Positions 11,201 to 21,490 of a stretch of 64,000 bases of DNA are shown here, piece after piece. The first letter of the stretch is position 1, and the number at the start of each line of letters is the position of its first letter. The notes under the pieces are model-generated. The model was not told where the DNA came from and did no database searches. It was given only the letters and a program-made list of their open reading frames with translations. The position numbers and the translations under genes are program-made. The stretch is from Magnolia sinica (lineage: Eukaryota > Streptophyta > Magnoliopsida > Magnoliales > Magnoliaceae). The stretch is taken from positions 2,790,001 to 2,854,000 of the forward strand of contig NC_080577.1 of assembly GCF_029962835.1 (NCBI RefSeq), in the 5' to 3' direction.

Positions 11201-14200
11201 TGTTTGGATGCTACAAATTGTTGGAAATGAAATCGATTTCCATGGACTTGGTGCTTTCAGCTGTTTTTTATTACAAAAAGTATCTGTAGTAATCGATTGT
11301 CACTATTACGCCTTTTCTTTGAAATCTAGTGAATTGATGTCTCCCAAAAAAGCTAATCCATGGGCATTTCCTCTTTTTTACTGGGGACACCACTGATTCT
11401 TGAGAGATCTTTTTGGTTTTCAACACTAGAAGAACTACAATCAAAACAATGGCAAATGAAAAACAATCAATTTCCATGGAAAATTTAGTTGCAAAACAAA
11501 CAGTGGACTATGGATTCTTTTTCACGACTTTCCACATTTTTAGTTTTCCATGGAGGTTTTCAATATCCACAATTTGGGTGCTTCCTATCCAAACATTCCC
11601 TATGGACACTTAGGAAGTGCAATCAACTATGATTCTGGTACTACACCCAAATGCTACCTTAAGAATACATTGTCATTGTAAAACAGTAAAAGTAGAGAAG
11701 AAATGTAACTAACTTCCGCAAATAGGAGTTTCTTAGTTGCAAACTGAACAAGTGCAACCGAACCTAAGACCTGGAGAACTGTTTCGACCTGGACAATTAC
11801 ATTTAGGCAATGAGTATATCAAGTTCTCAAAAAATCATGCTACTTAAAATAATTAAAAATGCCAAATTAATGGGAAATGTTTCCCACTTCCCAACCTCTG
11901 TAAATGCCAATAAACCTAAGCCGGTAGCTGCTGCCAACCCAAGTGTAAGAGACAAACCATCAGCACCGTCCTGCATACAGTTATCACCATGATCATCATC
12001 ATCATCTAACAGAAAAAATCAATTAAAAATTTGAAGGAAAATCATACAAGTTGAACATCTCCTATTTCTAACAAACCAATAACTTGCCACCACACCGAGC
12101 ATAATCAGACAGTAGATTCATCAGTAAGAGATGGAAGGTCACATTATATGATCCCCAGATGAAGGATATGTTAAATTGGGGTCATGGACTCTCAATAGGC
12201 TTGGCCAGTTTGTAGATGGACCATGCCACAGATCCCCCAATGGGAAATCCTAGCCCTTTTGGTGGCCTGCAGATGCACATTTAAACCTAGAGAAGCCACA
12301 GATTGGGTGGCCATGTTCTGCCAATTTCAGTCTTGGTTGGGCCAATCTATTTATGAAAATTTTACTAAAGAAAGATAAGGGCGCCAGAAATTAAATCCTT
12401 TAAATCCCCAAAATCAATACTCGGTGCTTTTTTCGGCTGCAGCCAGGGAAGCCCACTATTCTGCAACAGTGAAATTATGGTGTCTAAGATTCTTAATACA
12501 TATAATTTACATTGACTAAAACTCAGATTCTCAAAGGAATAAAAGGGAAAAGAAAAGAAAAGGAATGAAAAGGAGAAATACAATCCATCCTCGAGGCCCT
12601 TCTGCACCATCTTTTATTGCAAAAGTAGCTTTGAAACCATTGATTGTAACCAATTCGGCTACGAGTTCAGAATTCCCATCAAACCTGGCTTTCATCCCAG
12701 TTTCAATGGAATTAGTCTTGAATGCTAGACTCAAGCACCAGAAAAAAGAAAAGAAAAGGAAAGGACAGTAAAAAAAAAAAAACATTGTGGGCTGTAATAA
12801 GGGTGAGTACGAAAGATCAATTGTCCAAATTCGACAAACAAATTGTGCGGCCGACTATGCTGGTTAATGGGTGCATGCATGTATTCTTTCATGAATGCAT
12901 ATCAACCGCGGCCCACCTAAATGCCCAAATAGTTGGCACTACAACAGATAGGGCATTGCTGAAAAATTACAATTGTCAAATGACCTTAGCTGTCCAATCA
13001 TGTTTTTCATTATAGTTGTGGACCAGTGTAATTGCATGGGTTTCTGCTAGTTCTGATATACGAAGATAGCAATGATCAAAAGAATCAAACAAAGCTGAAA
13101 TACAAGAAGATAGCATCAATTTCAAAGATCAAAGTTACCAAAAGTTACCAAAATAAGTCCATAGATTGAATGACTAGAAATCATTAATTCTTGGCAAATG
13201 GCTTATCCATGAGGTGCCTATCAGTTGAATGGTTTGGATTGTGTTAGATCAAGAAAATTTATAAGTTTATTTATTATTATTATTTATAAATTATTAAGTT
13301 TCCTGAAAATTTCTAAGTGATAGAAGGTTGACGCAGCCTGATCATGATTTGCAAGGTAGACGCAACCAAGATCGTAACTTAGGCAGTTGATGCGGCCGCG
13401 TAAACCGGTCTATTGGCAGAATGGCCGTGTCAACACCCTTTTATGACTGTTTCCTTTGATTCCTTCTCGTATTGACAAATTTGCTAAGTTTCAGGTGTAA
13501 CTCACGATAACGCGGCCGTGTAAACCCTCTTTGCCACGTGGAGAAAGCTAAGTTGTCACTCTGCCACGTCATCAAATCGGAAGGGTAACATGGACCGTCT
13601 ATCATTTGGTTTCGCTTTGACGAATTAGGAAGCAACACGTCATTAACAAAGCCCTCCATATGCTTATAAATACCCCTTCAAGCCTATCATTTGCACTTCA
13701 TTTCATTTTTTTCAGCCTAAGTCCTTCTCTCTAGTTAACGCAGCCATCTCAGGTTGATGCGGTCGTGTCAACTGGCCACCTAGAGGGTTGGTCGCGCCAA
13801 CCCCCTCCAATGACCATTTCGGGCCCAGATACTACCAAAATGTTTAATAGGACAACATCAACCTCTCCAATGGCTGGTTTTATGTCCAGATGCTGTCCAT
13901 TTTCCTCACAAAGCTGCGTCAACCACTATTTGACCCCCCAAACCTCATTTTTTACCATATTAATTCATTAGAAAGGCTGATTAATTCCATTTTTATTCAT
14001 TTTAAAAGCTTCTTTCTAAATTATATTAAGGGTTCATTACCTTTTGGAGGGTTTAAACCCCTAATTACTCTAATGCTCTTTTAGGAATGAGCTACATTTC
14101 TTGATCATGCAAGTCTAGTTCCATGACGACTCACATGGCGATCAAACATATGCCATTACATGAGATGTTCATTCTCTCCTACACCAGTATGGATTTCAGG

Positions 14201-16651
14201 ATACTATTCTACATATCCATTATAGTGCAAAATCACTATTCCTTATAAAGGGAGTCGCAATGAACATGCCTTTCTTTTCCACAAATATGGATTTTACAGA
14301 TCAGGCCCTTTGATATGCGAACAATACGCTCTCCGATAGAGACAAAACACTTCGCTCCCTGTCTTGGAGATACATACGCAGACTGTGCATACTAGAGAGG
14401 AGAATACCAAAGAATGGCACTCATACCCAGATATCTCATTATGTGAGGAGGCCATAGAGCCCAGGTTAATGATCGCAAAGTCTATTTGTGGATTGTCTGA
14501 AGATAGTCACACCCATTGTTTTAAATATAGACAATATTGGCTGATATATCCCATGATATATCTTGTATCTCACCTGTGAGATACAAAACACACAGGTAGT
14601 GCTGATATATCCTACATGTTCGATCTGGTGAGCATTTTCAATTTCCGATCCCTTTTTTCTTGTTGAAATTATGTTAAATATGTGTCAAATGGTTACAAAT
14701 CCATTGGTTCGTCATGTTTTGTATGAAAAAATCATGAAGTTGGAGCTTTGATTTCGATATCCATTGGTTCTTCATGTTCTCCATGTTTTTTTTTTTTTCT
14801 TTAAAAATTTCCTTCAACTAGCTGTCAATTGAGACTAATTTCGAAGTATTTAGAAATATTTGATGAAATAATCATCACATACACTCTAATTTTGAAATTT
14901 GAGGGTAGGCGGTCCAATTTGGGGAAAATTCAAAATTTTCCCAATTTCTCCCAAATTGCTTGCAATGTTGCACTCCAAACATGAAATCAAGCATGTATGA
15001 GGTCCAATCTACTGATTCGTTAAGTCCTTGTTAATTTTTGAAAAATAAAAATCAATTTTTAATTAAAATTTATTAAAATATTATTGTTTTTTGAAATTTT
15101 CCTTCAACTAGTTTTCAATTGAGACTAATTTCGAAGTATTTAGGAGCGTTTGACGAAATGATCATCACATACACTCTAAATATTATGCATTCAATTTGAA
15201 TATAGTTGCATTAGTTCAATCAAACAACATATAGCTTAGGACCCTATACAAAGGAAACAAATTATGTGCACTTCTTTGTTGAGATGTTATGATTTAAAAG
15301 CATGTATTAATGTCTTTTTTAACAATCCCTGAAGTTTCATTGAAAAATTCAACCATTTTTCCAATGTTTCCCCAAAAGTGCGATAAATTACCTGATACAA
15401 ACGATGTATCCTGTGCGATTACTGATACGTATATGTATCCCAAGGATGCGATATGTAACACGATGCTGATATTTCGAACACCGGTCACACCTTGCATGCA
15501 TGTTTGCATTACATGAATCTCTTGCATTTTGTTACATATCACCCTTTCACCTTATGTTTTATCATAGTTTTGTCACCATATTTTACCTTAAAATCAAGGG
15601 TTATTCCCTAGAATGTAATTAAGGGTATGTGATATACCACAACATGGAATGTAAGAAGAATCCAGATAATTATAAAAGCATTCCAACCGCATGCATTCTT
15701 GTCTCTCTTGTATGAATGTGCCAATGTTGTGAAAACGTTTTGCTAATGAATGGAAATGAATGTGATTCCCTATGCAATATTTATATTCGATCCAATTATA
15801 TTATTCAGAGGGTTGATTCTGTTTACTCAATGCTATTGATGAATCAATTTCACCAACCATTAACATCTCTAAAATTCCCAACATGGTATTTCTCCAAATC
15901 TAGCAAAAATAAATACAGAATTGCACCCAAAAAATCTTTCCTTCTCCAAACACAAAGCAGAAGATAGAGAAAAAAGCAAATTGAAAAGTAACAGAAACAC
16001 TGAAACTAGACATTCCATGTCTTACTTGTCGAGAATGAACATTGTGGTATTCTCCGGTTCCTTGAATTTCAAAGACAGCTTCTTCAAGAACACTGGCTTG
16101 TCATCACCTCTGTACTCAATCAAAACCGCCTTCTTCTTCAAACTCCGGAGATCAGGGCTACCTACTCCTCGAATGTCCTTCGCCGACCTTATATCAAGCA
16201 GCAGAGCACCACCATCTTCCGACAACTTCGAATATGCATTCCTCGCAGACTCAATTCCATACGACTTTGGTTTCTTCAGAACCTGAGATAAAACCAATGG
16301 AACCGCCAAAACAGCGATGCTGCCAATTACGATCGGCGGATTGTCGGTTGCAAACTTCAAAAAACTGTCGATCAAACCACCCAAATCAAAATCAACAGAA
16401 CCTCCAGGTGTGAAGGAGCTCAAAGACTGTTTTAGAGCTTCCTCATATGTCAGAGCTCCAGCCGATCCGCTTCTGCTCAAAACAGAAGAGAGGAGTGCTA
16501 AGCTGCTACTTAAAGTAGCAGGTTTTGAGAATTTGAGTGGAGAAGATGGTGGGAGTGACAGAAGCTTTCTGTGTTCTGTTCTTCTGTCAGAGAAGGTGGA
16601 GGGTTTGTGAACTGAGACTGGTGTAAGGCTTGCTAAATTGAGAACTTCCAT
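8255..16651 (-). CDS. TROL: TROL: thylakoid rhodanese-like protein that recruits ferredoxin-NADP reductase (STR4)
   Basis: Eight coding exons on the minus strand: 16651-16026, 12684-12582, 12460-12377 (3' end uncertain), 11970-11896, 11788-11714, 10904-10824, 9824-9621 and 8302-8255. The phases join to a 431-residue protein; the Arabidopsis family member is about 466. Residues 1-60 look like a plastid transit peptide. 104-124 is a membrane span. 130-245 is the rhodanese-like domain, with Asp208 (LDKFDGNS) where active rhodaneses have Cys, so it is probably non-catalytic. 276-318 is hydrophobic. 349-400 is Pro/Glu-rich. The end ([23 protein letters not shown]) is the ITEP-type motif that binds FNR at the thylakoid and places NADPH production. 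The ATG at 16649-16651 is chosen because residues from there match the family; an in-frame extension to 16816 is through CT-repeat leader. All junctions are GT-AG except the exon 3 donor. Confidence 0.92.
8535..8722. mobile_element. hAT-like MITE in TROL intron 7 / 3' side
   Basis: A 188-bp element with terminal inverted repeats of about 22 bp: GGGGTCATTTGGCAGCATGG on the left, its complement ending CCAAATGAGCCCC on the right. The 'TCATTTGGCA' phrase recurs in other MITEs of this window. It lies in TROL intron 7 (8303-9620). I see no clear 8-bp target duplication. Confidence 0.75.
9111..9300. mobile_element. hAT-like MITE in TROL intron 7
   Basis: A 190-bp element with about 29-bp terminal inverted repeats that match almost perfectly: GGGTCTGTTTGGGTGCCACT on the left, complement of GGGCCTGTTTGGGTGCCACT on the right. 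A short A-run lies in the middle. The high arm identity suggests a fairly young copy. Confidence 0.85.
10050..10330. repeat. Palindromic MITE-like repeat in TROL intron 6
   Basis: ACACATGCCAACCTAGCAAG near 10061 is mirrored by the complementary 'ctttgctaggttggcatgtg' near 10279, giving an inverted repeat about 240 bp across inside intron 6 (9825-10823). Ends are approximate. A short direct repeat ('tatgcttcatgcacccttaa' type) follows at about 10325 and 10369. Confidence 0.6.
11009..11658. mobile_element. Outer MITE of a nested pair in TROL intron 5
   Basis: Ends are GGCTACATTTGGGTGT (11009-11024) and the complementary ACACCCAAATGCTACC (11643-11658). A second element, 11195-11601, sits inside it. 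The outer element fills most of TROL intron 5 (10905-11713). Confidence 0.7.
11195..11601. mobile_element. Inner MITE of the nested pair
   Basis: Begins AGGGGCTGTTTGGATGCTAC and ends with the related complement TATCCAAACATTCCCT, the hAT-like terminal type seen elsewhere in the window. It lies wholly within the 11009-11658 element, so it inserted later. Confidence 0.7.
14500..15490. repeat. Long repeat with two 79-bp units 290 bp apart (TROL intron 1)
   Basis: The unit CCTTCAACTAG...ACACTCTAA occurs at 14811-14889 and again at 15101-15179 in the same orientation, exactly 290 bp apart with roughly 90 percent identity by eye. A second short direct repeat ('tccattggttcttcatg' type) occurs near 14699 and 14758. 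The block is bounded by 'GATATATCC/GTATC'-rich ends near 14535-14610 and 15395-15475 that are partly complementary. It is probably a non-autonomous transposon with internally duplicated segments; its class is unclear. Confidence 0.6.
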
Positions 16652-16748
16652 TTTGAGGGATTCTTGGATCTTTTTCGAACGAAATGGGAATTGGGCTTTC
16701 AAGAGATTGACTTGGGGGACTGAATTTCCATGGAATTTGAAGATTTTC

Positions 16749-16774
16749 GCAGAGAGAGAGAGAGAGAGAGAGAG
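16749..16774. repeat. (GA)n microsatellite in the TROL leader
   Basis: About 25 bp of pure GA on the plus strand, read as CT in the transcript direction, 100 bp upstream of the TROL ATG. CT-rich leaders are common near plant transcription starts. Confidence 0.85.
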
Positions 16775-16865
16775 CTTAGCTATGCGAAATTGGGAGGGGC
16801 TGTTTGGTCCAAACATAGAGATGATGAGGTGGAAAGACAGATGGAAATGTCACCAGTGGGAGGAT

Positions 16866-16875
16866 GCCACGTGGC
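16866..16875 (-). promoter_or_regulatory. Palindromic G-box (GCCACGTGGC) upstream of TROL
   Basis: A perfect 10-bp palindrome with a CACGTG core, about 215 bp upstream of the TROL start codon. G-boxes bind bZIP and bHLH (PIF-type) factors and are common in light-regulated photosynthesis promoters, which fits a thylakoid protein. Function is inferred from position only. Confidence 0.55.
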
Positions 16876-16954
16876 GTATAAGGATGAGACGTTGGTTCTG
16901 CAATGGTGATGATGAGTTAGAACGGAAGAAGCGGAGTATGTTAGACGCTTCTCT

Positions 16955-16969
16955 CTACAGTACACGTGG
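16955..16969 (-). promoter_or_regulatory. Second CACGTG site upstream of TROL, in a repeated motif
   Basis: The 15-mer CTACAGTACACGTGG contains a CACGTG core about 310 bp upstream of the TROL ATG. The same motif is found at 60332-60346 and, minus its last base and inverted, at 20809-20822, both in repeat-rich DNA. This copy may therefore have come with a transposable element. Confidence 0.4.
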
Positions 16970-17504
16970 AAGATTGATATCAAAATCGGGTCCATTCATA
17001 TGCTTTTTCTTAGCATGGATGGCTTATATTTCAAAATTAAGACTATATTTCTTTCTAATCAACTGATCGATGGACATTAAATCTACGGTTAGTATTCAGT
17101 AAAATAAAAAGAATAAAAAATAATGAATTCCATTATCTATAAGGTTTGATTTTCTTAAAATTAACCACATTTTCTAGAGTCAAGTGCATGGATTGATTTT
17201 TCAACATGCCACGTGGTCGGGTGAGAATGATGGCTGTTCCATGTTCCAGTTCTTTCGGCTCTACTGCATCATTTAGAAAAAATAAAAAGAGAAATTTCCT
17301 ACTGTACGACCCATTTATGGCCCACTAACCTTTTTAAGCCCACTTATTTTCCAATCCCAATAAGAAGCCCCAGCTGTACGGACAGCTTTTCTCAGGTCGA
17401 TAATGCCCCTTCTTTTCCTTCCGCAAGCGGATCGGCTGGTGATCGAAGACAAGCGCTGACGCACCTCGAATTCCGAGTAATACCAATGGTTCAAAAGAGA
17501 TCAA

Positions 17505-17965
17505 AGTTACATGGGCCTCACAGTTATGTATTTATTATATCCACAACGTGCATCCATATTTCGAGATCATTTCGGAGCATTATCAAAAAAAAAGAATATC
17601 CAAGGATCAACTGGACCACACCACAAAGAGCAGTGGGACAATTGATTTTCACCATTAAAAATTTTGTTGGCCCACCATAACATTTATTTTACATCCAATC
17701 TATTCATAAGGTCACAAAGACAAGGATGAAGAAGAAAAACAAATTTTATAATGATCCAAAACTTCTGTGACCCCTAAAAAGGTTTCAATGGTAGACATTC
17801 AATCTCCCACTACCTTTAACAGTGTGGTCCACTTGATAGTTAGATCCATCTTATTTTTATATCAAGTCTTAATACAAGCTCGCCAAATAGATGGACGGTT
17901 TGGATATAACACATACCTTATGATGGGACCCGCAAAAGCAGTGAAGATTGCACCACGGAAAAAAA
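17505..17965. mobile_element. Palindromic MITE copy (shared-core family)
   Basis: Carries the shared core: 'atccacaacgtgcatccat' on the left, 'gccacc..ttaacatttatttacatccaatctattcataaggtcac' type sequence in the middle, and 'atggacggtttggatataac' on the right. The two halves are roughly complementary. It interrupts the left flank of FB1 and has no partner on the right, so it probably inserted after FB1 was in place. Confidence 0.6.
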
Positions 17966-18276
17966 AAAAAAAAAATCAATGATGCAGCCCGGCAGCCAGT
18001 GCTTTTTTTTATTAATATTTTTCTTTTTATTGGATAACTTTTTCCCAGCTACATTTTTCTCTAATAGATATGTATATAAATATAATAGATATGTATATAA
18101 ATATGTATACATAAGCATATATATATATATATTTTTTTCTCTCCTTTTATTCATTTAATAAACATATCTCTTTAACTAGAATGAATTACTTGACGTACCA
18201 TATATGATTTTGGGGTGGGAGAAACTACTTTAGCTAACAACCCGATTATTTTCCAAGATTCCTTTAGGTTGATGGT

Positions 18277-18935
18277 TGAAAATCCATTTCATTCATTTCG
18301 CGGTCAATTTCAATCAGTTCGTGGTCAATTTCGTTCATTTCATTAACTTTACAGTCAATTTCAATTAGTTCGTGGTGAATTTCATTAACTTCGCGGTTAA
18401 TTTCATTCACTTCATGGTCAATTCTATGCATTTCGCGGTCAATTTCCTTCACTACACGGTCAATTCTACACATTTTACGATCAATTTCGGCGTATTCCCT
18501 TCACTTCACGATCAATTTCATGCATTTCAGGGTCAATTCCGGCGAATTCCCTTTACTTCACAGTCAATTCCATACATTTCATAGTCAATTCTGGCGAATT
18601 CCCTTCACTTAACGGTCAATTCCATGCACTTCACAGTTAATTCCCTTCACTTCACGGTCAATTCCATGCATTTCACGGTCAATTCCCTTCACTTCACGGT
18701 CATTTTCATGCATTTCACGGTCAATTCCGGCGAATTCCCTTCACTTCATGGTTAATTCCATGTACTTCGCAGTCAATTCCCTTCACTTTATGGTCATTTT
18801 CATTCATTTCACGATTAATTCCCTTCACTTCACGGTCATTTCCATACATTTCACAGTCAATTCGCTTCACGTCATGGTCAATTCCATGCATTTCACGATC
18901 AATTAACTTCCCTTCACGGTCATTTCCCTTCAAGT
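18277..18935. repeat. 21-bp minisatellite array, left arm of FB1
   Basis: About 30 units of the form CATTCACTTCACGGTCAATTC (21 bp). From about 18490 a higher-order 52-bp period appears, made of two 21-mers plus the 10-mer CGGCGAATTC. Because 21 is divisible by three, the complementary strand reads as seven-residue peptide repeats (xxIDREM/V type). This explains the open frames here without any gene. Confidence 0.9.
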
Positions 18936-19689
18936 CAAAGTGGTCGACTCACAGGGAATTGACCATGAAATGCATGCAATTGACCATGAAATGAATGTCT
19001 TATTGACTGAAAGTAGCCTTAGTGAAGAACTTGAAAAGGTTTGTGGGCCATAAGTGGGTCGTACAGTTATCCGGACAACTTTTCACATGTCGAAAATACC
19101 GGTGCTTTATCAATTTTACTCCATTCACTCCCTTACAAGTCTGAACTCATCTCTGTCATCCATATTCCTTCTTGTCACCCATTTTCTTCATTAAATCTCC
19201 ATCCTACTATCACATTATATCTCCATGTTCCATTCTAGTCAAGGCTACCTTCTTGAAGTTTATTGGATAACCACGTAAAATTGACTTAGCAATGCATGAA
19301 ATTAACCACAAACTTCTAGGTAATTTCTTAAGAATTTAAACATCCTTACCTCCTACGGCTGTCGTATCAGTGAAATCCGTGTTCGAGAAAAAGAATAAGA
19401 GTGCGTTAATGTGAAACATGTTCTTTGGAGAAAAGCGTTGATGTGAAACACGTTCTTCAGAAAAAAGCCTACAATATTTCACGTTTATCAATGCATTCAC
19501 GTTCTCTCAGAAAACGAATGCAGGTAGCCATGGGTGGAATGGAACATGAAAGATGTAATGTGATAGTAGGATGAAGATTTAATAGAGAAAATGGGTGATA
19601 AGAAGGAATAGAGATTGAAGAGATGAGTTCGGACGTGTATTTGAGGGAATAGGGATGACAGAGATGAGTTCGGACATGTACTTGAGTGT

Positions 19690-19985
19690 AAGGGAGTGAA
19701 TGGATTGAAATGCATGGAATTGATCGTGAAGTGAAGGGAATTGACCGTGAAATGCACAGAATTGACCGTGATATGAATTGAATTGACCATGAAGTAAAGG
19801 GGAATTGTTAGAATTGACCGTGAAATGCATGTAATTGACTGTGAAGTGATTGAAATTAACCGCAGAGTGAATGAAATTAACCTCGAAGTTAATAAAATTC
19901 ACCGCAAAGTGAATAAAATGAATGAAGTTGACCATGAATTGATTGAAATTGACCGCGAAGTGAATGAAATAAATTTTCGACCATC
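19690..19985. repeat. 21-bp minisatellite array, right arm of FB1 (inverted)
   Basis: The same 21-bp unit in the opposite orientation (GAATTGACCGTGAAATGCAT type), about 13 units. It is shorter than the left array, so the arms have expanded or contracted separately. Confidence 0.9.
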
Positions 19986-21038
19986 AACCTGATGGAATCT
20001 TGAAAAATAACCAGGTTGGTTAGCTAAAGCAACTTCTCATATCTCAAAATCATATATGATACGCTAAGTAACTAATTTTGATTTAAAAGATATTCTTTTT
20101 AAATGAATAAAGAAATAAATGAAAAAAATAAATCTATATGCTCATATATACATATTTATATAAGTATGTATTAGACAAAAATGCAGGTAGAATAAAGTAC
20201 TATACGTTAAAAAAAAAAAAAAGTGTAGTTTGTACACTTCATTTCAATAGCTACGGTTCTAATCCGTAGTAATAGGGGACCCTAGCACACATTTCTGATT
20301 AAGCAGGGGGAGAAGCAATGGCTGCGGTTATTACTACGGTTATAATCCGTAAGCATAAGACATTTTGACTGTGTAAAACTATCCTTATAGATGGGGCTAA
20401 TTCTTGGAAGGTAAAAATAAGTGAGCTGAAAAAGGTTCGTAGGCCATAAATGGGTCGTACAGTAGGAAATTTCTCCATAAAAAAAATGCAGGAATTGGTA
20501 CGGTAGATCTGGTACAAGCTGAATATGGTAGAGCATATCTCTCTTCGTTACATGTGTCAGACTTACGTATAAATCTCATCGGTCCACATGTTGCAGTATG
20601 ATATGAATGAAGGTTTATTTGAAAACTACTTCGATCGAATGATTTAGGATGACTGATCTTTGCCCTTCAAGGGGACGGTTAGAAACAAAAACATAAAGGA
20701 AAGTGCAGAAAAGTGATAGATGGAAATATTTATTGGCAGGTTTTCAAATCATGGCCTACCCATGATAGTGTTAATTGATAGACGGTCCAGATTTCTAGAT
20801 GACTCTGGCACGTGTACTGTAGAGGAGGTTTTATCATAATCTTCCATGACTGGATGGATGGTCGAGATTACTTCTTTAAAACTCATGCGATCTTCATGTT
20901 TTTTTTTTTTTTTTCTGGATGGGAATGCTTGGCGACATTTCTAGCAGAGGGCTAGTGCGTTGTACGTACTACCAAGTGTCGGAGTACAGAAGTAATGGTA
21001 CGACGCGAGGAATGCTACTCCAGAGTAATGGTACGTCG

Positions 21039-21490
21039 GAGCTGGGAAAGCTCTGAGGGCCCACCATGATGTATGTATTTTATCTACGCCGTCCATCCAT
21101 TTTTCCAGCTCATTTTAGAGCGTAATCCAGAAAAATGAGGCAGATTCAAATCTCGGGCGGACCACACAGGAAACAGTGATGATTGAATGGCTAACATTAA
21201 AAAATTCCTAGGGCCCATTGTAATGGTTATTTGCCATCCTACCTGTTGATTAGGTCACACAGAAGTGGACGAAGGGAAAACAAAAATATCAGCTTGAACT
21301 TTTGTCGTCCCCCAGAAGTTTTTAACGGTGGGCGTTCAATCAACACTGTTTCCTGTGGTGTGGTCCGCTTGACATCTGGACCTACCTTATTTTTGAGTTT
21401 TTATCCTAAAATGATCTGGAAAAAAGGATGGACGGCGTGGATAAAACATATACATCATGGTGCGGCCAACAGAGCCTTTTCAGCCCCGAC
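21039..21490. mobile_element. Palindromic MITE, shared-core family
   Basis: Arms pair from about GGAGCTGGGAAAGCTCTG (21039) and 'ccaccatgatgtatgta' on the left with 'tacatcatggtg..' and 'agagccttttcagccccg' on the right. The core holds 'cgccgtccatccatttttcc', 'aggaaacagtg', 'aaattcctagggccca' and the mirrored halves. There is no coding capacity. Confidence 0.75.

Larger units (their letters stand above)
17289..20475. mobile_element. Giant foldback element with minisatellite arms (FB1)
   Basis: The outer ends are complementary over about 110 bp: left GAGAAATTTCCTACTGTACG (17289), right the complement ending at 20475, continuing through 'acgacccatttatggcc'. Inside, a second pair of arms (about 18040-18280 with about 19980-20205) continues the fold. 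Next come oppositely oriented 21-bp minisatellite arrays (18277-18935 and 19690-19985), then a third complementary pair (about 19110-19240 with 19520-19700) around a short loop. A palindromic MITE copy (about 17505-17965) sits only in the left side. There is no transposase. The ends resemble those of Mutator-like non-autonomous elements. A short 'ataaaaa' flank on both sides could be a target duplication but is low-complexity. Confidence 0.75.

Noticed and set aside
13320-13770. LTR-like segment in TROL intron 1 with TATAAATA near 13665 and repeated GCGGCCGTGTAAAC/GCGGTCGTGTCAAC phrases
   Set aside because: It could be a solo LTR fossil, but I could not define either end or a target duplication.
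16652-16816. N-terminal extension of TROL by 55 codons
   Set aside because: It passes through a CT microsatellite, is unlike family members, and would place basic and Ser-Leu repeats ahead of a typical transit peptide start.
18264-18933. Minus-strand open frames in the FB1 array as a repeat-protein gene, or the array as a CRISPR
   Set aside because: The frames follow from the 21-bp period. Units are contiguous without spacers and the genome is a plant's.
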